Shown: one piece after another, positions 15,861 through 23,913 of the stretch
How positions within the stretch are numbered: the stretch's first letter is position 1
Layout: each line of letters starts with the position of its first letter
Assembly (NCBI GenBank): GCA_017649945.1
Contig: JAGCFU010000090.1
Span: forward strand, 1-48,676
Length of the DNA stretch: 48,676 nt
Source of the DNA: Bacteroidales bacterium
GTDB lineage: Bacteria > Bacteroidota > Bacteroidia > Bacteroidales > F082
Reading direction: 5' to 3'
Position numbers and translations under genes: made by a program
Notes under the pieces: generated by a model
The model's database searches: none
Told to the model about the DNA's origin: nothing
Seen by the model: the letters and a program-made list of their open reading frames with translations, nothing else

Positions 15861-16643
15861 TTAAAATTGTCGAACTAAATCAACAAACTCCTGCACCGCA
15901 AGCTGCTCCGGCCTCTTGTTAAATATCTCATTATCAATGATTTCCGCTGGAATCATCGAGCGCAAAGAATTGCGTAAGGTCTTACGGCGCTGGTTGAATG
16001 CTTGCTTCACAACTGTCACAAACAGCTTCTCGTCGCATCCCAACTCCTTGATATTGTTGCGTTTCAATCGGATAACGGCAGATTTCACCTTCGGTGGAGG
16101 GTTGAAAACGTTCTCGTGCACCGTAAAAAGATATTCGATGTCGTACCATGCCTGCAGAAGCACGCTCAAGATGCCGTAAGTCTTGCTCCCGGGACCAGCC
16201 GCGATACGCTCTGCGACCTCTTTCTGAATCATGCCGACGCACTCCGAGACATTGTTGCGGTACTTCAAAATCTGGAAAAAGATTTGCGAGCTGATGTTGT
16301 AAGGGAAGTTGCCAATGACGGCGACGTCAGGTTGAAATGACGAGAGGTCGCATTTCAAAAAATCACCGAGTGTCAAATGTCCTTCAAGTTTAGGAAACTT
16401 TTTCTTCAGAAACTCCACTGACTCTTTGTCGATTTCCACCACTTGCAGCTTTTCTAACTGATTCTCAATAAGATACTGTGTCAACACTCCCATTCCCGCT
16501 CCCACTTCAATCACTGTGTCGTGGTCATCTGAAAGTGCATCGACAATCTTTCGGGCGATGTTCAAATCGACTAAGAAATGCTGTCCGAGGGCTTTTTTCG
16601 GCCTCACAAAATCGTTATTCGAGTAGTTTTCCATAATCATCAT
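15861..16643 (-). CDS. rsmA: 16S rRNA dimethyladenosine transferase (KsgA)
   Basis: The 260-residue enzyme dimethylates the two adjacent adenines in helix 45 of 16S rRNA. Visible motifs are the N-terminal PKKALGQHFLVD, SAM motif I VIEVGAGMGVLTQYL, the acidic VVEIDKE, and the catalytic motif IV GNFPYNISSQIFF. The C-terminal NQRRKTLRNSLRS is also typical. Start choice is ambiguous: ATGs occur at 16643, 16640 and 16634; the first overlaps the stop of the TPR gene, and the third begins MENYSNNDFVRP. It is the last gene of a serS-lipoprotein-TPR-rsmA operon. Confidence 0.95.
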   Translation of the reverse strand: MMIMENYSNNDFVRPKKALGQHFLVDLNIARKIVDALSDDHDTVIEVGAGMGVLTQYLIENQLEKLQVVEIDKESVEFLKKKFPKLEGHLTLGDFLKCDLSSFQPDVAVIGNFPYNISSQIFFQILKYRNNVSECVGMIQKEVAERIAAGPGSKTYGILSVLLQAWYDIEYLFTVHENVFNPPPKVKSAVIRLKRNNIKELGCDEKLFVTVVKQAFNQRRKTLRNSLRSMIPAEIIDNEIFNKRPEQLAVQEFVDLVRQF

Positions 16644-18496
16644 TTTAATTCGTCACGCAAACGTCGGTAGCTCTTTCGGGCCTGCGCCACATAAACGCTA
16701 GCGGTGTAATAATCGAAGAGTTTTGAATAACATTCCATCGCGTCTTCTTTTCTATTCAGCTGATTTTCAAGCAGTAACGCGTCATCAATCAAAGCTTCGT
16801 CAGCGATATAGCTGTCGGCATAGCCTTCATAAACGCGTCTGTAAAGACTGTCAGCGAGCTCGAAATCGCCGTCGTTGATTGCTATCTTAGCTTTTCTGTA
16901 AAACACATTAGGCAAGCTAACCTCATTAGGGTTATACGCAACTATTGAGTCAAGCATCTGATTAGCAAGGTCATACTTCCGCTGGTAGATGTAATAATCG
17001 GCTTTCGCGAGACGTCTCAATCCGATGGTGTCGTACTCCAAATTGTCGCTTATTGTCAACGAAAGCGTCATCGCGTCGTTGGCAACGAGTTTGGAAGTGG
17101 CGGCCTTCAGGATCTCAAGGGCGGTGTTCGCCCATTCAAATTCACCGATAAAATAACGTAGTTGTGCGTTTTTGAACCTCGCATCGTGCGCTATGGGCTC
17201 GTTTTTCATCGATTTCTCAACCTGTGAATATAACAACGTAGCCTCCCAGACCTCATCCGTCAACAGATAAACATCAGCCAGTTTCATCTTCATCTCGGCC
17301 TTGCTTTTTAGCGAAAGATTCATTTCTAAAGCATTATTTATCAACGTCTTAGCCTCATCATAACGACCAAGTTCAAATGCCAAAATATCGGCCTGCACAG
17401 CTATAACCTGCAACATATCTGTCGAATGGCCTATTTTGACTAATACCTCGTCGATTTTTTTCGACAGATTCTCATAAAACACCTTATCGTGATTGCCTTC
17501 CGCCACCGCTTTCCTATATTCCGTCTTAATCAGTCCAACCGTGGCCTGCAGATAAAAAACGCCCTCATCCGACTTCTTCAAAAGATAGTCGTAAGCCTCA
17601 ATCGCGATGTCGTATTGCCTGTTGTCGCCTGCGATCTGTGCGATGTAAAGGATATCGTTTTCGTAATCGCCGTTTCCTCGTTTATCCAAGGCTTTGAGCT
17701 GCATCAAGGCGAGTTCGTAATCCTGCTGCTGAAGCGAGTACCACATCAACAATGACGAAAACTCTTCATTCTCAGGGTCTTCCTGTGTTTTACGAAGCAA
17801 CGCCATGCGAATCACGTCGTCCACATTCCCGTTGAGATCGTACATCATCATAACGCGAAAACGGGTCTTCACCATCTCATATTGCTCAGGATTTTCCTTC
17901 AGATACATGAGATAGCAGTCGGTAGCGTTCTCAAAATCGAGCATCGAGTTATAGGTGTAGGCTTTCTCCAGATAAAATTTGTAATTGACGTTCGGATTAT
18001 TCGCGCCTCTCTCGAACAAAGCTATCGCAATATCATTGAAGTTCCTGTTTCTCAACAAGTTAGTGACCTCAATAATGGCGCTTTTAGTATCAGGGACGTC
18101 TTTAACCACCTTGTTGAGATACTTCACCGCCTTCGGATTGTCGCCCTGCTGCGAATAAACATACGCCAAATCAACATGCGACTTCCAATTCCTCGGATTT
18201 TGCTTCAGAAACGACTTATAAGCCTTCTCAGCAGCGTCATAATCACCCATAAGTATCAGACAATCAGCGTATTGCGTAAAATAATTCACCTGTTGATATT
18301 TGTCATAAAGATTTTTGAAAATGTCGCGTGCCTTTTCGTAATCCTTTTTATAATAAAACTCGCGCGCTAATCTCTCATCAAGTTGTCGTTGGTTATTAAC
18401 ATTCTGAGCATCAATGTTTTGCAAAGAAACACAAAGCAAAAATATCAAAGAAAAAAATGCTAGAAACCGGAAAAAGCGCGACGACCTCATCATCAC
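16640..18496 (-). CDS. Exported tetratricopeptide repeat protein
   Basis: The 618-residue protein has a signal peptide (FFRFLAFFSLIFLLCVSLQ, then IDAQ) and is otherwise almost wholly helical. It carries many TPR-like 34-residue units, e.g. REFYYKKDYEKARDIFKNLY, ADCLILMGDYDAAEKAYKSF and DLAYVYSQQGDNPKAVKYLN in the first 150 residues, and further units near 300, 400 and 570. It is probably periplasmic and scaffolding. Its start overlaps the stop of a coiled-coil lipoprotein gene by 4 nt and its stop overlaps the rsmA start, so the four genes are one coupled unit. The link with rsmA may be transcriptional only. Confidence 0.82.
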   Translation of the reverse strand: MMMRSSRFFRFLAFFSLIFLLCVSLQNIDAQNVNNQRQLDERLAREFYYKKDYEKARDIFKNLYDKYQQVNYFTQYADCLILMGDYDAAEKAYKSFLKQNPRNWKSHVDLAYVYSQQGDNPKAVKYLNKVVKDVPDTKSAIIEVTNLLRNRNFNDIAIALFERGANNPNVNYKFYLEKAYTYNSMLDFENATDCYLMYLKENPEQYEMVKTRFRVMMMYDLNGNVDDVIRMALLRKTQEDPENEEFSSLLMWYSLQQQDYELALMQLKALDKRGNGDYENDILYIAQIAGDNRQYDIAIEAYDYLLKKSDEGVFYLQATVGLIKTEYRKAVAEGNHDKVFYENLSKKIDEVLVKIGHSTDMLQVIAVQADILAFELGRYDEAKTLINNALEMNLSLKSKAEMKMKLADVYLLTDEVWEATLLYSQVEKSMKNEPIAHDARFKNAQLRYFIGEFEWANTALEILKAATSKLVANDAMTLSLTISDNLEYDTIGLRRLAKADYYIYQRKYDLANQMLDSIVAYNPNEVSLPNVFYRKAKIAINDGDFELADSLYRRVYEGYADSYIADEALIDDALLLENQLNRKEDAMECYSKLFDYYTASVYVAQARKSYRRLRDELK

Positions 18497-18966
18497 TCCT
18501 TCCTCAGTTGTTTCACGACTTTCTTCTGTGCGTCAAACTTCTCCTGAAAATACTTGATTTTAGCCTCCATCCTGCGGAGTTCGGTTTCTTCGTCATTGAT
18601 GTATTTCGCCGTAGTCTCGTCATCATAAAGATGCTGTTCGACGTCTTCCTTCAAATCTGAGAGCTGCTGTCTCGAAAACTTGACATTTTCTTTTATCACA
18701 ACTCGCTGAGTCTCAAACTGTTGCAGATATGCCTGCAGAAGTTCCATCTCAGCCATTATGTTTTTGGTTCTCGCGAGGGTTGTATCAAGAGCCTGATAAT
18801 CTTTCACCAAGTCGTTAAACTCTTGATTATAAAGCATTTCCACTTGACGCTCCACAGCATCCACGCGTTTCTGCATAGCGTCGATTGTTCCCGACGGTGA
18901 CTTGCCTGTACAAGCCACCATCAGGAATAACCCTATGATTGTCAATATCTTACTTAATGATTTCAA
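18493..18966 (-). CDS. Coiled-coil lipoprotein
   Basis: The 157-residue protein begins with a lipoprotein signal, ending LFLMVAC (C19 predicted lipidated). The mature part is strongly helical and charged, with heptad-like stretches such as DAMQKRVDAVERQVEML, LLQAYLQQFETQ and ELRRMEAKIKYFQEKFD. No known domain is recognised. It may partner the TPR protein encoded directly downstream with a 4-nt overlap. Its own 5' end lies inside the end of serS (17-nt overlap). Confidence 0.75.
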   Translation of the reverse strand: MKSLSKILTIIGLFLMVACTGKSPSGTIDAMQKRVDAVERQVEMLYNQEFNDLVKDYQALDTTLARTKNIMAEMELLQAYLQQFETQRVVIKENVKFSRQQLSDLKEDVEQHLYDDETTAKYINDEETELRRMEAKIKYFQEKFDAQKKVVKQLRKE

Positions 18967-20221
18967 AGCCTGTGTATGGTTGAAGAGCCTTAGGAATCAA
19001 GATACCGTCTTCTGTCTGGTTGTTTTCGAGCAATGCCGCCACGATTCTTGGGAGTGCGAGGGCGCTGCCGTTGAGTGTGTGTGCCAACTTGATGTTACCG
19101 TCTTTGTCTTTGAATCTCAGCTTCATACGGTTCGACTGGAATGTCTCGAAGCATGACACCGAGCTCACCTCGAGCCACAGCTGCTGAGCTGCTGACCACA
19201 CCTCGTAATCGTAAGTCATTGCTGATGTCCAGCTCATGTCGCCGCCGCAGAGACGGAGAACATGGAATGGCAGCTCGAGTTTACGGAGCAGACCTGCCAC
19301 ATGTTCCTTCATCGCCTCAAGACGCTCGTAAGAGTTGTCAGGATGGGCTATTTCGACTATTTCCACCTTGTCGAACTGGTGCAAACGGTTCAAGCCGCGC
19401 ACGTTTTTGCCCCATGAGCCGGCCTCACGACGGAAGCAGTTGGAATAAGCCACGCGTTTGATCGGGAGCTCGTTCTCCTGCACGATAACGTCACGGAAGA
19501 TGTTTGTCACCGGCACCTCAGCGGTCGGGATCATATACATCTTATCGAGCGGCACCGCATACATCTGTGCCTCTTTATCAGGAAGTTGGCCTGTTGCGTA
19601 AGCAGAAGCCTCGTTTACCACGATAGGTGGCTGCACCTCGTAGTATCCGTCTTTCACAGCCTCATCGAGGAAGAAGTTGATGAGAGCGCGCTGCAGACGT
19701 GCGCCCTTGCCAGTATAGAATGGGAATCCGGCGCCTGTCACCTTGTTACCGAGCTCGAAATCAGCGAGTTTATATTTGTTAAGAAGCTCCCAGTGCGGCA
19801 GTGCGTTCTTCGGCAGTTCAGGCATCTTGCCTTCCTCGCTCACCACGAGGTTATCAGCGGCAGTCTTGCCACGCGGCACCATAGGATGCGGAGTGTTAGG
19901 AATCTCCACCAACTTATTCTGAATCAACACTTTAAGCTCTTCGAGACGTTCGCTTTTCACTTTGGTAAACTCTTTCAGTTCGGCCACGCGAGCCTTCAGA
20001 GGTGCTGCTTCGGCAGCCTTTCCCTGCTTGCAGAGGTCACCCACCTGACGGGCGATGCTGTTGGCTTCAGCCAGGGCCTCGTCGTTTTCCTGTTGTGTCT
20101 TACGGCGTTCGTCGTCGAGCGCTAAAATCTCGTCAAGAAGTTCAAACCGAGTGAAGTTCTTGATACTCAGACGGTTGATACACTCCTCTTTATGTTCTCT
20201 AATATAAGGTATCGTTAACAT
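18950..20221 (-). CDS. serS: Seryl-tRNA synthetase
   Basis: The 423-residue class II synthetase has the N-terminal antiparallel coiled-coil arm (about 30-100, e.g. AEAAPLKARVAELKEF), the TAEVPVTN serine-binding segment, motif 2 in FRREAGSWGKNVRGLNRLHQ and motif 3 in GSALALPRIVAALLENNQ. It charges tRNA-Ser and tRNA-Sec precursors with serine. Length is normal. It heads the four-gene operon and has its own -7 box at 20244-20251. Confidence 0.97.
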   Translation of the reverse strand: MLTIPYIREHKEECINRLSIKNFTRFELLDEILALDDERRKTQQENDEALAEANSIARQVGDLCKQGKAAEAAPLKARVAELKEFTKVKSERLEELKVLIQNKLVEIPNTPHPMVPRGKTAADNLVVSEEGKMPELPKNALPHWELLNKYKLADFELGNKVTGAGFPFYTGKGARLQRALINFFLDEAVKDGYYEVQPPIVVNEASAYATGQLPDKEAQMYAVPLDKMYMIPTAEVPVTNIFRDVIVQENELPIKRVAYSNCFRREAGSWGKNVRGLNRLHQFDKVEIVEIAHPDNSYERLEAMKEHVAGLLRKLELPFHVLRLCGGDMSWTSAMTYDYEVWSAAQQLWLEVSSVSCFETFQSNRMKLRFKDKDGNIKLAHTLNGSALALPRIVAALLENNQTEDGILIPKALQPYTGFEIIK

Positions 20222-20243
20222 ATCTGTAAAAAATATTTGGATG

Positions 20244-20251
20244 CAAATATA
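20244..20251 (-). promoter_or_regulatory. -7 box for the serS operon
   Basis: The minus strand reads TATATTTG 22 nt before the serS ATG. No -33 TTTG at standard spacing. Confidence 0.55.
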
Positions 20252-20272
20252 AGAATTTTTTATAAAAAAAAC

Positions 20273-20300
20273 GTAGGGGCGAAAGATTTTTCGTCCCTAC
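20273..20300. repeat. Palindromic intergenic repeat, family A (second copy)
   Basis: GTAGGGGCGAAAGA and TTTTTCGTCCCTAC form a 14-bp stem with two wobble-type mismatches and no loop. The outer arms match the element at 9012-9041. It lies between the rpmA stop and the serS promoter and could also act as a weak terminator. Confidence 0.7.
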
Positions 20301-20328
20301 ATTATTTTCTGTTCGTTTTCAGTTACGC

Positions 20329-20601
20329 TTATTCTGTCACTTCGCCGTTGACCGGGATGACATTCACGTATGAACGGTTTTCTCTTTTTCTTGTGAATTC
20401 CACGATGCCGTCTGTAAGAGCGAACAAAGTATGGTCTTTGCCCATGCCCACATTGTCACCTGGATAATGCTGTGTACCACGCTGACGAACGATGATGTTG
20501 CCTGCGATGACTGCCTGTCCACCGAAAACTTTCACTCCGAGTCGTTTGCTATGTGATTCACGACCGTTTTCGGAACTACCAACGCCTTTCTTGTGTGCCA
20601 T
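20329..20601 (-). CDS. rpmA: 50S ribosomal protein L27
   Basis: The 90-residue protein starts directly with [20 protein letters not shown], without the cleavable N-terminal extension seen in Firmicutes. It continues with [20 protein letters not shown] and [20 protein letters not shown], a full L27. The flexible N-terminus reaches the peptidyl transferase centre. It follows rplU by 23 nt, the standard gene order. Confidence 0.98.
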   Translation of the reverse strand: MAHKKGVGSSENGRESHSKRLGVKVFGGQAVIAGNIIVRQRGTQHYPGDNVGMGKDHTLFALTDGIVEFTRKRENRSYVNVIPVNGEVTE

Positions 20602-20624
20602 AATTCTTTAATTTTTTCGGTTTA

Positions 20625-20936
20625 TTATTCAGTGATGTTTTCAATGCGCACCTTGCTCAAATCCTGACGGTGGCCGTTTAAGGTCTGATAACCTTTTCTT
20701 CTTTTCTTTTTGAAAACCAGAACCTTGTCTGCTCTGAGATGCTTGATAATCTTGGCATCTACTTTAGCACCTTCGAGGACGGGGGTGCCTACCCTTGTGT
20801 TGCCGTCATTGTCGATCAACAACACCTTGTCGAAGCTGATAGCGCTGTCGACATCGCCATTCAAGCGGTTGCAGAAGATTTCGTCTCCCTTGCTCACTTT
20901 GAACTGCTGCCCTGCTATTTCTACGATTGCGTACAT
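20625..20936 (-). CDS. rplU: 50S ribosomal protein L21
   Basis: The 103-residue protein has the L21 signature from MYAIVEIAGQQFKVSKGD through DKVLVFKKKRRKGYQTLNGH near the C-terminus, a full-length member. It binds 23S rRNA. It is the first gene of the rplU-rpmA pair, with a -7 box 39 nt upstream. Confidence 0.98.
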   Translation of the reverse strand: MYAIVEIAGQQFKVSKGDEIFCNRLNGDVDSAISFDKVLLIDNDGNTRVGTPVLEGAKVDAKIIKHLRADKVLVFKKKRRKGYQTLNGHRQDLSKVRIENITE

Positions 20937-20974
20937 TAATTTGTATTTAAACTTTTATTCAAATTTTCGGACTG

Positions 20975-20982
20975 CAAAAATA
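20975..20982 (-). promoter_or_regulatory. -7 box for rplU-rpmA
   Basis: The minus strand reads TATTTTTG. The leader to the rplU ATG would be about 33 nt. No obvious L21 autoregulatory hairpin is seen. Confidence 0.55.
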
Positions 20983-21017
20983 CAACAAATATTAATACGT
21001 GCGACATTTTTCTGAAA

Positions 21018-21488
21018 TTAATTTTTCATCGTCATTCCGAGCGAAGCGAGGAACCTCATACACCCCTCAGTAATATCATTAAATGTCGTCTCAAAATCCC
21101 CTGTATACCAAGGGTCTGCGACGTCGCGATGCTTCCCGGCGTGGTCCATCATGAGGGAGATTTTATGTTCAGTGTCCTCGCCAAGAAGCCGTTTCAGATT
21201 CCGCAGATTATTCTCATCCATTGCGATGATGAAATCGTAATAGTCATAATCCTGTTTCGTGATTTGCCGTGCTTTCCGATAACCATATTTTATTCCTTTC
21301 TGAAACAGAATCCTTCTCGCCGGCGGATACAAATCGTTCCCAATCTCCTCGGTCGAAGTGGCAGCCGACGCAATCTCGAAATCCTCTATCCTTCCGGCCT
21401 TCTCGACCATATCCTTCAGAATATACTCCGCCATCGGGCTTCTGCAAATATTGCCATGGCAGATGAAAAGTACGCGGTGTGGTGTCAT
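21018..21488 (-). CDS. Low molecular weight protein-tyrosine phosphatase
   Basis: The 156-residue enzyme has the active-site loop CHGNICRSPMAEYIL (Cys at about residue 10, CxxxxxR) and the general-acid loop in DPWYTGDFE near residue 128, so both catalytic elements are intact. Family members dephosphorylate tyrosine, often on exopolysaccharide regulators, or act on free phosphoarginine. The last dozen residues, RFLASLGMT plus MKN, are encoded by the repeat at 21031-21059, so the natural C-terminus has been replaced or extended by repeat sequence. The catalytic domain appears complete before that point. Confidence 0.93.
   Translation of the reverse strand: MTPHRVLFICHGNICRSPMAEYILKDMVEKAGRIEDFEIASAATSTEEIGNDLYPPARRILFQKGIKYGYRKARQITKQDYDYYDFIIAMDENNLRNLKRLLGEDTEHKISLMMDHAGKHRDVADPWYTGDFETTFNDITEGCMRFLASLGMTMKN
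21031..21059 (+). repeat. Family B repeat inside the 3' end of the phosphatase gene
   Basis: GTCATTCCGAGCGAAGCGAG followed by GAACCTCAT. The internal GCGAAGCG and the ends match the intergenic unit at 9050-9082. Read on the minus strand it encodes MRFLASLGMT of the phosphatase. Confidence 0.7.
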
Positions 21489-21539
21489 TATTGTTAATGA
21501 TTTTTCACAATTAGGACATTATAATTAGTAGATATTGAA

Positions 21540-22469
21540 TTATTCTATATCCTGTACTAATCGAACATATCCTTGTGTACCACTTAGTCCATCATTAGTT
21601 CCAACATCATAATAGCCATCTTTTGTCAAATACCTTCCTCCGATTATCGAAATTCCATTATGTGTATATATTTTCCTAAGATAACCATTATACGGCTGTT
21701 GTGTCAATGTAGCTTGTTTAACAAAATCTTGTAATTCTTGTTTCGAAGGAAGTCTCCACATTTGTGTCGGATTATAATTTACAAGAATATTTCCTTTTTC
21801 ATATAATGATGATGCACCAACATTTTTTGTTGCCCATATCAAGCCTACACCATCACTAATTCCTTGTCCAGTATTGATAATATTCTGCTGAGCATTACGC
21901 CGAGCATTCTTTTCCGCATTAATCCGTTGTCTTTCTGCTTCTAATCTTCTTCGCTCTTCTTCTGATTTTTGCCGTTCATAATCACGCATTGCATTCTGTT
22001 GTTCAATAGATGCTCCAGTAGATACCGGACGCAATATTCCGTTTTTATGACTTGTTGCCATATATATGCCATCTCCAAGACCAATCTTGTCAGCATTCTG
22101 TTCCATAACAGCTAACTCAGAAGGTGATGGTATTCTCCAATTATTTCTGCCATGAGAGCCAACAGCATTTAACCTATTTAAAATATCCTTTGCATCATAC
22201 TGGCTCTTAAAATCTCCAAGATCTGCAACATAAACCCAAATACTACCCAAAAGACACACTGGTTCCGATAATGTGCGCGCATATCGTTTCGGCTGTGGTT
22301 TATCAACATATACAGTCCTGTATTTTTCTACATATTGAACACGTTCAATAACAGGTTGATTATTGATTATGACATTGTTTGTTTGATTATTATATTGACC
22401 ACTATAATTTTGTGGATAAGCGACACACTTAATAGCAATTACTATTAATAACAAAAAGATTCTTTTCAT
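21540..22469 (-). CDS. Exported protein with two DUF1566/FISUMP-like segments
   Basis: The 309-residue protein has a signal peptide (MKRIFLLLIVIAIKCVAYPQ), an Asn/Gln-rich linker (NYSGQYNNQTNNVIINNQ) and two similar segments. The first ends NNWRIPSPSELAVMEQNADK and the second QMWRLPSKQELQDFVKQA. A charged helix (about 165-195, ERQKSEEERRRLEAERQRIN) separates them. The W-R-[IL]-P-S-x-x-E-L motif is that of DUF1566 and Fibrobacter-type major paralogous domains, secreted lectin-like folds of unknown function. Codon use is AT-rich compared with the neighbouring housekeeping genes. Confidence 0.6.
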   Translation of the reverse strand: MKRIFLLLIVIAIKCVAYPQNYSGQYNNQTNNVIINNQPVIERVQYVEKYRTVYVDKPQPKRYARTLSEPVCLLGSIWVYVADLGDFKSQYDAKDILNRLNAVGSHGRNNWRIPSPSELAVMEQNADKIGLGDGIYMATSHKNGILRPVSTGASIEQQNAMRDYERQKSEEERRRLEAERQRINAEKNARRNAQQNIINTGQGISDGVGLIWATKNVGASSLYEKGNILVNYNPTQMWRLPSKQELQDFVKQATLTQQPYNGYLRKIYTHNGISIIGGRYLTKDGYYDVGTNDGLSGTQGYVRLVQDIE

Positions 22470-22479
22470 TTTTTATGAA

Positions 22480-23394
22480 TTAATAATTCCATTTATACTC
22501 ATAATACTCCTTGTTTCTCACAATATAGTCAAGCATATATGCATTTACGTTTCCCATACCGTTTCCCATAGGTAGTCCTGCGCGATTACAGTTATTTATC
22601 ATAAGGTCATATTCGTCTATATACCCTAAAAGAAGTTTCATATTCGCATATTTAGGCCAAACTTTACCAAACACTTTATCCATGTACTTTTTTGCTTTAC
22701 GAACTTCACTTAAATATGCAACCTGATATGATTGATTATTAGTATTATACCCATAAGCATATACTTCTGCCTTCCATCCATGATCATTTAAATGATCTTG
22801 TCGTCCTGCGTTCAAAAACATATACAATTTATCATTGTTATTAAAAGTTCTATCATAACAATCTCCATCAAAATTTCGCATTCGATTAGACAAATTGATA
22901 TAACCAGACGAAGCCCCTGTTGAAACATGATATATGTTTACTTGTTGTAGTACATAGCCTTGCACACTATTGTCATAACTATACACATAGTATTGCACAT
23001 AGTCATCTTCACTGCATGTTATTGAATACAACATACCCATAGAATCATATGTTATCTGATAGGTCTTTTTAGGATACTCTGTCTCCTTCATCCATTTACC
23101 ATAGTACTGTGTCGCTGAATAAACATTAAGTGTTAGTACTCCATTGGTTTTACCAAACAGTGGAATTAGTGAGTGTATATCTTTGTAAATATCATCTATG
23201 TTATAAAATCTATAATAATTCCCCACTCCTTGTGTCCAGGAACCATATGAGCCTAAATATGCAGTGACATTCTTTGCTTGGCCTCTATTAACATAATCAT
23301 AAGCATAAAAATAGTTTTGAGCATATGATAATACACAAATATGAAACAGTCCCAATACCACAAATGTTCTAAAAATTAAGAAAAGTTTTTTCAT
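22480..23394 (-). CDS. Exported protein of unknown function
   Basis: I do not recognise the family. The 304-residue product has a signal peptide (KKLFLIFRTFVVLGLFHICV, ending SYAQ) and is unusually rich in Tyr and Asn (e.g. YVQYYVYSYDNSVQGYV, RNKEYYEYKWNY at the end). The ATG at 23394 was preferred over an in-frame TTG two codons upstream. It is 10 nt upstream of the DUF1566-like gene, so the two are co-transcribed from the -7 box at 23442-23449. Base composition is AT-rich. Confidence 0.6.
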   Translation of the reverse strand: MKKLFLIFRTFVVLGLFHICVLSYAQNYFYAYDYVNRGQAKNVTAYLGSYGSWTQGVGNYYRFYNIDDIYKDIHSLIPLFGKTNGVLTLNVYSATQYYGKWMKETEYPKKTYQITYDSMGMLYSITCSEDDYVQYYVYSYDNSVQGYVLQQVNIYHVSTGASSGYINLSNRMRNFDGDCYDRTFNNNDKLYMFLNAGRQDHLNDHGWKAEVYAYGYNTNNQSYQVAYLSEVRKAKKYMDKVFGKVWPKYANMKLLLGYIDEYDLMINNCNRAGLPMGNGMGNVNAYMLDYIVRNKEYYEYKWNY

Positions 23395-23441
23395 TATCAA
23401 TTAGTTATGTTACACATATAATATATATCAAAAATTAAGCA

Positions 23442-23449
23442 CAAAAATA
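23442..23449 (-). promoter_or_regulatory. -7 box for the two exported orphan proteins
   Basis: The minus strand reads TATTTTTG, 47 nt upstream of the ATG at 23394. Confidence 0.45.
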
Positions 23450-23505
23450 TGTTATTTTTTCATATATTTAACATTTTTTTGTAAAAAATCAAAATCTTTC
23501 TCAGG

Positions 23506-23739
23506 TCAATCGTTAAAAATATAGATAATGTTCTTAAAATAGTAGTAAAAGCTTATGCTCTCTGTTCTCACTTTAATAATGGCAAAAGGAAGATTATTGT
23601 CATCGGTCTGATAATTATCATCTGGATTTATATTCACAAATCCATAAACTTCCTTGAAAGAACCTTCTTTGATCTCAAGCTGGGCAAAAGTCGGCATTGT
23701 AAGCAATAATACCGCAAAAAGAACAACTATCTTTCTCAT
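23506..23739 (-). pseudogene. Truncated N-terminus of a secreted PEGA-like Bacteroidetes protein
   Basis: The 77-residue frame starts with a signal peptide (MRKIVVLFAVLLLTMPTFAQ) and the segment LEIKEGSFKEVYGFVNINPD, then DNNLPFAIIKVRTESI. This is, from memory, the conserved start of a Bacteroidetes family of several hundred residues in which the text goes on after IKVRTENI. Here the similarity stops abruptly and is replaced by an aromatic, low-complexity tail (SFYYYFKNIIYIFND). I read it as a remnant. It still has a -7 box and an intact frame, so a small secreted peptide cannot be excluded. Confidence 0.5.
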
Positions 23740-23761
23740 AAAAACAAATTATATATCGCTA

Positions 23762-23769
23762 CAAAATTA
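23762..23769 (-). promoter_or_regulatory. -7 box for the truncated secreted protein
   Basis: The minus strand reads TAATTTTG, 22 nt upstream of the ATG. Confidence 0.4.
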
Positions 23770-23837
23770 CAATAGATTTTGATGAAAACAAAAATATTTT
23801 TGAAAAAGTGGCTGACAACTCGAAAAATACAATATCC

Positions 23838-23894
23838 AACCGCCTTTGTAGTAGAGTAGCACCATAATCGGGTTAGCAAACTACAAAGGCGGTT
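23838..23894. repeat. Perfect 15-bp inverted repeat
   Basis: AACCGCCTTTGTAGT (23838-23852) and ACTACAAAGGCGGTT (23880-23894) are exact reverse complements around a 27-nt loop. The plus strand continues TCTCTTTTAT. It lies just downstream of the broken YhcG gene. It could be a terminator or the end of a small mobile element. Confidence 0.75.
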
Positions 23895-23913
23895 TCTCTT
23901 TTATATCTCCACA

